Positions 58,346 to 64,000 of a stretch of DNA of 64,000 nucleotides are shown one piece after another (within the stretch, counting starts at the first letter, position 1; each line of letters opens with the position of its first letter). A program made the position numbers and the translations under genes. The notes beneath the pieces were generated by a model that saw only the letters and a list, made by a program, of their open reading frames with translations, was not told the origin of the DNA and ran no database searches. This stretch comes from Margaritifera margaritifera (taxonomy: Eukaryota; Mollusca; Bivalvia; Unionida; Margaritiferidae), in contig JAQPZY010001523.1 in NCBI GenBank assembly GCA_029931535.1, positions 1,690,501 to 1,754,500 of the forward strand, in the 5' to 3' direction.

Positions 58346-60310
58346 ATGGCAGCAGTCAATGCACGGCAGACGCATCGCTCTGAAAACTGTGTGCAATCTG
58401 AAAGCTATAGCGATATTAACGGGTGTTTAATACATGAATTAAGTCCAGGAAGATTTCCATTGCTAAACGCTGCAAAGAATTTCATGTCAGTGAATACCAG
58501 TGATGGATATCAGTCGTCTTCTCCATGTGCTCGTGGATCACCCACATCATCCCCTGCTAGCCACCATTGCCTGCACCTACTCCCGACGTCCAACAGCACG
58601 GATGATGCTCCCTTCTCTCAAAATTATACACAAGATGATATTGCGTACTATGATCTTGATTCTCGTCCTGAGGATACTGATAACCCGCAAGTATCACAGA
58701 TTCCTAATCAGGAATATATAGACATGTTGGACAAATTCTTTAATGGAGAGCCAGCGGGTGTATATGTGGGTAAGCTCGTAAACTTTACAAACAACAAAGA
58801 AAACCTTATAAACTGGTACAGGACTATTTTAATAAGTCGGGCGCAATTGTTGCCAAACTGTCCACATGGTGCGCCAATTATTAGACGCAATTCAACAAAA
58901 TTCAGTGCATCATATAAATATGCAAAGGATTGTTACAATTTACAGCTTTTTATTCATGGAGAACAACCCGATGTTATAGAGGAATTATTCAATGGTCGGA
59001 TGACACGTAGTCACAACAGATTAGAAAATGTCTCCACACATGAAAACTACTCACTGAATAATAGAGTGGAAACAGCAGAACTTAAAGCAATCGTACACAG
59101 CTGTAAGAGTGACTTGAACTCAGTGCAACACGAACTTAATAAAATAATAGGTCATTTGAACAATCGGATTGGCATCCTTGAAAAGCAAAACAAAGAACTC
59201 TCTACCGACAACATACATCTTAAGCATGCCTTACTCAGACTAGAGACCTTAGTAACAACTAAGTTTCAGCAATATGACAGCACAATGAAACACTCTCTTA
59301 ATACAAATGTATCTTCTGTTGTTACCGGTAAAATTTCAGATGGCAATCACAGTGCAAATCAGACAGCACGTGACCATCTACAAAATCAACACACGGGAAG
59401 CAACGGGCAACAGCAATCTCAACACCAAATGAATTCAGACCCAGTAGCATCATCTACAAGGTCAACTCCTAACTCACTACCACGTGTTCAAGTACAACCA
59501 GTGTGTAATGTTCCACCAGAGGATATTACGATTAACCCCACACGAGGCGATCTCCAGACGTCAACATGCATGAGATACTCTGATGCCCTGAATGCGACTC
59601 TGAGGCCATCAGAGACAATCAACTCAGTCACACAAACTCGCCGCACAGTATCTACTTCTGATGATGATGAAAACACTTCTCCCAAACGGAGTGCACCTTC
59701 TCTCAGCATAATCTCAAGTACTGATATTGCAAATGAAGCACATGATCAGCGGACTCAGTCTCTTGCCATTGATGGACAATCTCAAACAAGAGCAAGTTTA
59801 AAGGATATTAATGTATGTATGAAAACCAATCATGTACAAACAAACAAAATGTCAATCCAAGAAAAACTATCTAACTTAGCGCATGGAAATAATTCTTCGA
59901 ATAATTCTTCAAGTAATTCAGCATCCCCAAACACAGTAAAATCTCACCCACTATCAACAACAACAGGTCACAATCTATTAGACCAGGAGGAACAAAACTT
60001 TGAAAATCCCGGTGAAGTTTTCATAGGGGTATATAGGAAAAGAAATGTCAGCTATTTTATTTGGGGAATTGATAATTCATCCACTAGGGCGGGCATCTAT
60101 GCTCATTTCCAAAAAAATGGCGCAAAAATAAGCTCTCTGGCCTTGTACCGCAGCAAATCTGGAACCTTATATGCACGTATAAATGTTAATTCACAATATG
60201 CACAAATAGTAGAATCGGAAGATTTCTCCTGGCCCGATGGTATCATTTGCACTCACTGGAAATCTCCTGCTAAAAGGGTCAAATCACCTGTTAAAAACTA
60301 CAATAATTGA
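58346..60310 (+). CDS. LINE ORF1 (RNA-binding-like protein)
   Basis: A 654-residue intact frame starting at AAGATGGCAGC. It is Ser/Asn/Gln-rich, with a coiled coil around residues 250-305 (VQHELNKIIGHLNNRIGILE). A C-terminal compact domain (about 555-640: VFIGVYRKRNVSYFIWGID ... WPDGIICTHW) resembles RRM-like C-terminal modules of LINE ORF1 proteins. It precedes ORF2 by 43 bp. It likely binds LINE RNA and forms the retrotransposition particle. Confidence 0.7.
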   Translation: MAAVNARQTHRSENCVQSESYSDINGCLIHELSPGRFPLLNAAKNFMSVNTSDGYQSSSPCARGSPTSSPASHHCLHLLPTSNSTDDAPFSQNYTQDDIAYYDLDSRPEDTDNPQVSQIPNQEYIDMLDKFFNGEPAGVYVGKLVNFTNNKENLINWYRTILISRAQLLPNCPHGAPIIRRNSTKFSASYKYAKDCYNLQLFIHGEQPDVIEELFNGRMTRSHNRLENVSTHENYSLNNRVETAELKAIVHSCKSDLNSVQHELNKIIGHLNNRIGILEKQNKELSTDNIHLKHALLRLETLVTTKFQQYDSTMKHSLNTNVSSVVTGKISDGNHSANQTARDHLQNQHTGSNGQQQSQHQMNSDPVASSTRSTPNSLPRVQVQPVCNVPPEDITINPTRGDLQTSTCMRYSDALNATLRPSETINSVTQTRRTVSTSDDDENTSPKRSAPSLSIISSTDIANEAHDQRTQSLAIDGQSQTRASLKDINVCMKTNHVQTNKMSIQEKLSNLAHGNNSSNNSSSNSASPNTVKSHPLSTTTGHNLLDQEEQNFENPGEVFIGVYRKRNVSYFIWGIDNSSTRAGIYAHFQKNGAKISSLALYRSKSGTLYARINVNSQYAQIVESEDFSWPDGIICTHWKSPAKRVKSPVKNYNN

Positions 60311-60353
60311 TAACATATTCTGTTTTATTATATCTCACTAACCAATTCCTTAT

Positions 60354-63300
60354 ATGATTTTTGAAACTACAATGTCAATTTTATTTCTTTACATATGTAA
60401 ACTAAGTGTAACAATGGCTTTAAATTTACTTTTATGGAATGTCAGAGGCATAATGTCATCGACAATATGTCTCGGCAATTTATTGGATCAGTATGACTGT
60501 GACATTGCATTCATAAATGAACACAAGCTTCGTCCACAAAATGCATCGTTTATGGATTCCATACATTCCAAATATGCAACTTTCACCTGTTGCCAGGAGA
60601 CATCAGATCCCTTCGGGCCAATCAAATGTGGCAAATCAGGGGTCTCAATTATGTTCAAAAAACAACTGGAACAAAAAATTGTACCAATGGAAAACATAAA
60701 CGACAGAATTATAGGTGCAAAGCTTGTTGGTCTCTCTCACAAACCTCTATACTTAATTTGTGTCTACATGCCCTCAGAGAACGATATTAAGCACTACCGT
60801 GAAATAATTGAGATTCTTGATGACTTGTACGAGCACCTCTCGGAAGAGGGGCATGTCATTATTGCAGGTGACATGAACGCAAGTTTGATAGACTGCTCTA
60901 GAGTTAACGCCCGTAAATGTAAAGAATTAAAGGACTTCGTGGGCCGAAATCAGATAAAGGCGATAAATACTGCACCAAACTGTATCGGTCCAAAATATTC
61001 ATATGCCCCTTTTCAAACCATGCTCGATTACATATTGACTGACAGCATCGTTAGTTCCAATGTTAAACGTTGTGAAATAATCCAGGAAGGTAAAATTTCT
61101 ACAACATCAGACCACTTACCTGTATTCTGTTCAGTTCCGATCCAAAACAATATAATCCCAAAGGTATCGAAACTGCACGACCTAACGGCATGGCACAAAG
61201 TCGGCAACAACGAGATTTGTCACTATCAAAACGCACTAGCACGTAACTTACAAGACCGCCTAACAAGAGAGATTAACGGTCCGCACGAAATAGACCGACT
61301 GTGTACTGATATAACTGAATGCATGCTACAAGCTGCACGAGACGCGCTTCCCATTAAGCGTTTTAACCCACACACAAAGCCATACTGGAATGAAACATTA
61401 AAGCGGAGTCATAAAATAGAACGTGAAGCACGCATAGTCTGGGTGAAACAAGGCAGACCAAGAGGCTTGCAGCACGAAACATATGCTCTATATAAAAAAG
61501 CAAAGCGTGAATTCAGGAACGCTCAACGAATAGCTAGTGAATCTTTTCTGAATAACTCCCTGAATGAAATTCAAGAAGCGGCCGAATGCGATTTACGCCT
61601 TTTTTGGCATCTAATTAAAAAGAGCAAACCGAACAAACACAAATCTTGTGTTGAAATTTTTTATGGTGGTAAGACCTATTCTGACCCATCTTCGGTAGCT
61701 GGTGCTTTTGCAGATTTTTTTTTCTGAATTGTACACACCGAAAGATTATGATATTTATGACAAAGACTTTTATAACTCAGTAGAGAAAACAATCTGTGAT
61801 CTCAAACATTATTCTAAGAAGCACGTACATAGACAAGAAACTTTAGATGATGAAATCTCTGATCAAGAACTATGCAGCGCACTTCGTACGTTAAAAAAGT
61901 CGAAAGCTCCAAGTCATGATCACCTTCAAAATGAGCACCTTATCTATGGTGGTCCTCAGCTAAATAAAACAATCTTAAAATTGTTCAACTCGATATTAAA
62001 GCATGAATATATACCAAGTACATGGAGAAGAGGTCTTACCGTGCCTATCTACAAAGGTAATGGGAAAAGCAGAGCTGATCCCGATAGTTATCGGCCAATA
62101 TCCTTGTTACCAGTGCTGTACAAATTATTTGAAAAAATTATGCAAGCAAAGATTAATAACTTCTTGGTGACGAAGGAAACCATATTCCCTAATCCACAAC
62201 AACAAGGCTTTCAAAAGAATCTAAGCTGCCTCACGGCCTCTTTTAATCTTCAAGAGGTCATTAATTATAACTCTGACTGCGGTAGCCCTACCTATGCTGC
62301 CTTTCTCGATACTCAAAAAGCCTTTGACACCGTTTGGCACGCTGCTCTACTCTTGAAACTATATAATTTGGGAATTCGGGGGAAAATCTGGAGAATAATA
62401 GGGAATACATATCAAAGTGTACAAAGTGCAGTCGTAGTTAGCAAATACCAGTCTAGATGGTTCGATATCAAGCGAGGCGTTAGACAAGGAGGCGTCCTGT
62501 CCTCATTTTTGTATCTGGTATTTATAGACGAGTTGCTACAGCAATTAGTAAAAAGCACACTGGGATGTAAAATTGGAAGTTTAGAGTGCTGCTGCCCTAC
62601 GCTTACAGATGATCTCACGTGCCTGTCAAATTCTCCAGATAACTTAGCTAAAATGCTAGAAATTGTTCTCAAATATTCTAAAAAATGGAACTACAAACTA
62701 AACTCTACAAAGTCATATATTATAATATTTGGCAAGAAAAGAAATTCTAACTATAAGCTGTCTCTAACACTTGACGAAGAAATAATTACTGAAACTGACT
62801 CCGTCACTCACCTAGGAATACTACAGGATAAATCACGTCGTTCCATCAACCGCACCCGCAACGCTTGTAGAAGAGCAAGGCAGGTCTTTTTTAGTCTTGC
62901 AAACGTTGGGATGGGTACCCCAAACCTAAACCCCAAAACATCCGCGAGTTTATATAAGAAAATCGTGATTCCAACCTTACTATATGGCTGCGAACTTTGG
63001 AATGAGCTTCAAAAATGCGATCTACTGGAGCTCAACAAATTGCAACATTTTACAGCAAAAAGAATTCAGGGATTTTCTGAACAAACGCGGTCAGATATGT
63101 GTGAGTCAATGCTGGGACTAATAAGAATCACAACCGAAATTGATCGACGTAAACTTCTCTTCCTAGGTAAACTCTGCACCCTGTCCAATAACACCATCTC
63201 CAAACAAATATTCCTCATACGTCTTCACATGTATTTTGATAGCACCCAATCTGTACAATCTGGTTTTATTCCAGATATTTGGAATTTACTTCAGAAGTAT

Positions 63301-63855
63301 GAGCTTACAGATTTCCTCCTGAACTTCATTAATCAATCAATTTTCCCTAACAAATCTCAGTGGAAACAATTGGTCAACATGACTTTACTTGAAAAGGAAG
63401 AGACTACCTGGCGCGACAGAATCAATAGACATCCTGATTTTTCTAGATTCCAACACTTACAAACACAAATCCGCCCTTCCACTCTGTACTATATTGCGAG
63501 GAATAATTATGAACGCAAATTAACCAGGTTTATAGCATCCCTGTGGGTATTAAAGCCAGGCCATGACGTTACTCACTGTCAAAAATGTGGTCAACAGTAT
63601 ACCGACCTCCTTCAGCATGTGGTCACATCATGTATATTAACAAGACAAATTGCCGACGACTTTCACTGGTATGTGTTGGACAAGTTTGGACTTGAACTCC
63701 ACATAGAACTTACCCAAAGTAACGACGAATCACAGTTGCTAAAACTGTTAAGAACTGACATTGAAAGTAGACTTGACAAAACACGATTTCACCATTTTCA
63801 GATCTGTTCATTCCAATTTCTCGTCCTTGTATCACGAGTCTACTTCATAGCCTGA
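60354..63855 (+). pseudogene. LINE ORF2 (AP endonuclease + reverse transcriptase), T-run frameshift
   Basis: The first frame (60354-61727) holds an APE endonuclease: LLLWNVRG, INEHKL, IAGDMNAS and SDHLPV contain the Asn, Glu, Asp/Asn and Asp-His catalytic residues. A T9 run at 61715-61723 moves the rest into another frame (61702-63855) with the RT: PDSYRPISLLP, LDTQKAFDTVWH, RQGGVLSSFLY and LTDDLTCLS (catalytic Asp pair retained, with Thr instead of the common Ala before it). A C-terminal zinc-knuckle-like CQKCGQQYTDLLQHVVTSC follows. One base of homopolymer slippage explains the break. The clade could not be fixed by eye. Confidence 0.9.
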
Positions 63856-64000
63856 AGATCAAACATGTGTCAAAAGCAAAAATTCCCAATTCAGCTCCTG
63901 CCAAAACTCTCTACCTATATGACCTTACTTTAAAAACAAAGTCATTATCATTAATGGATCAGTACCGTAATAAAAAGTTTATTTTTTTTTTTTTTTTTTT
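63856..64000 (+). other. LINE 3' UTR, cut by window end
   Basis: The sequence continues after the ORF2 stop to a T19 run at the window edge. No poly(A) or microsatellite tail is reached. Confidence 0.6.

Overview
The window is eukaryotic genomic DNA from an AT-rich, transposon-dense invertebrate genome. Only one host gene is recognisable: the last two coding exons of SYS1, a Golgi membrane protein. DIRS, hAT, LINE, tRNA-SINE and Polinton elements, together with degenerate tandem arrays of about 140-160 bp, suggest a marine invertebrate, most likely a mollusc. That assignment is an inference from repeat types, not from a marker gene.

Layout. 1-12042: SYS1 3' half, whose 10.8 kb intron holds a fold-back repeat, a degenerate tandem array, a TTAA-flanked MITE, a 5'-truncated LINE whose junction carries a second copy of part of that MITE, and a decayed DIRS-type retroelement with inverted terminal repeats. 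12043-33290: gene-poor DNA with ancient tandem arrays, a SINE, a 1.5 kb hAT MITE with an intact 8-bp target duplication, many microsatellites and a broken SGNH-hydrolase ORF. 33291-54003: a 20.7 kb Polinton/Maverick (adintovirus-like) provirus with 3.7-3.8 kb terminal inverted repeats (TIRs). 54004-58090: a truncated SINE, unremarkable DNA and hAT remnants. 58346-64000: a nearly full-length two-ORF LINE with one frameshift.

The provirus is the main object. Left to right it carries a leftward NUMOD/HNH endonuclease-like gene running into the left TIR, then a rightward block: a polymerase-B N-terminal remnant, a BIR-domain (IAP-like) gene, three or four small accessory ORFs (one perhaps Bcl-2-like), packaging ATPase, two related basic core-like proteins, a coiled-coil protein, DDE integrase with chromodomain, a small membrane protein, penton-like minor capsid protein, a pVI-like basic protein, double-jelly-roll major capsid protein, a C2HC zinc protein and an adenain-type cysteine protease. 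The polymerase and exonuclease domains are absent. The HNH, polymerase-remnant, ATPase, major capsid and C2HC genes carry in-frame stops, and the penton gene has a 4-bp tandem duplication. Integrase, protease and several small virion genes are open. The copy therefore looks unable to make virions but might still be mobilised; the near-identity of its TIRs suggests recent insertion or ongoing TIR homogenisation.

Gene packing is virus-like: some genes have a TATAAAA box about 45-60 bp before the start codon, and others follow the previous stop by 6-30 bp with an A-rich tract directly before the ATG.
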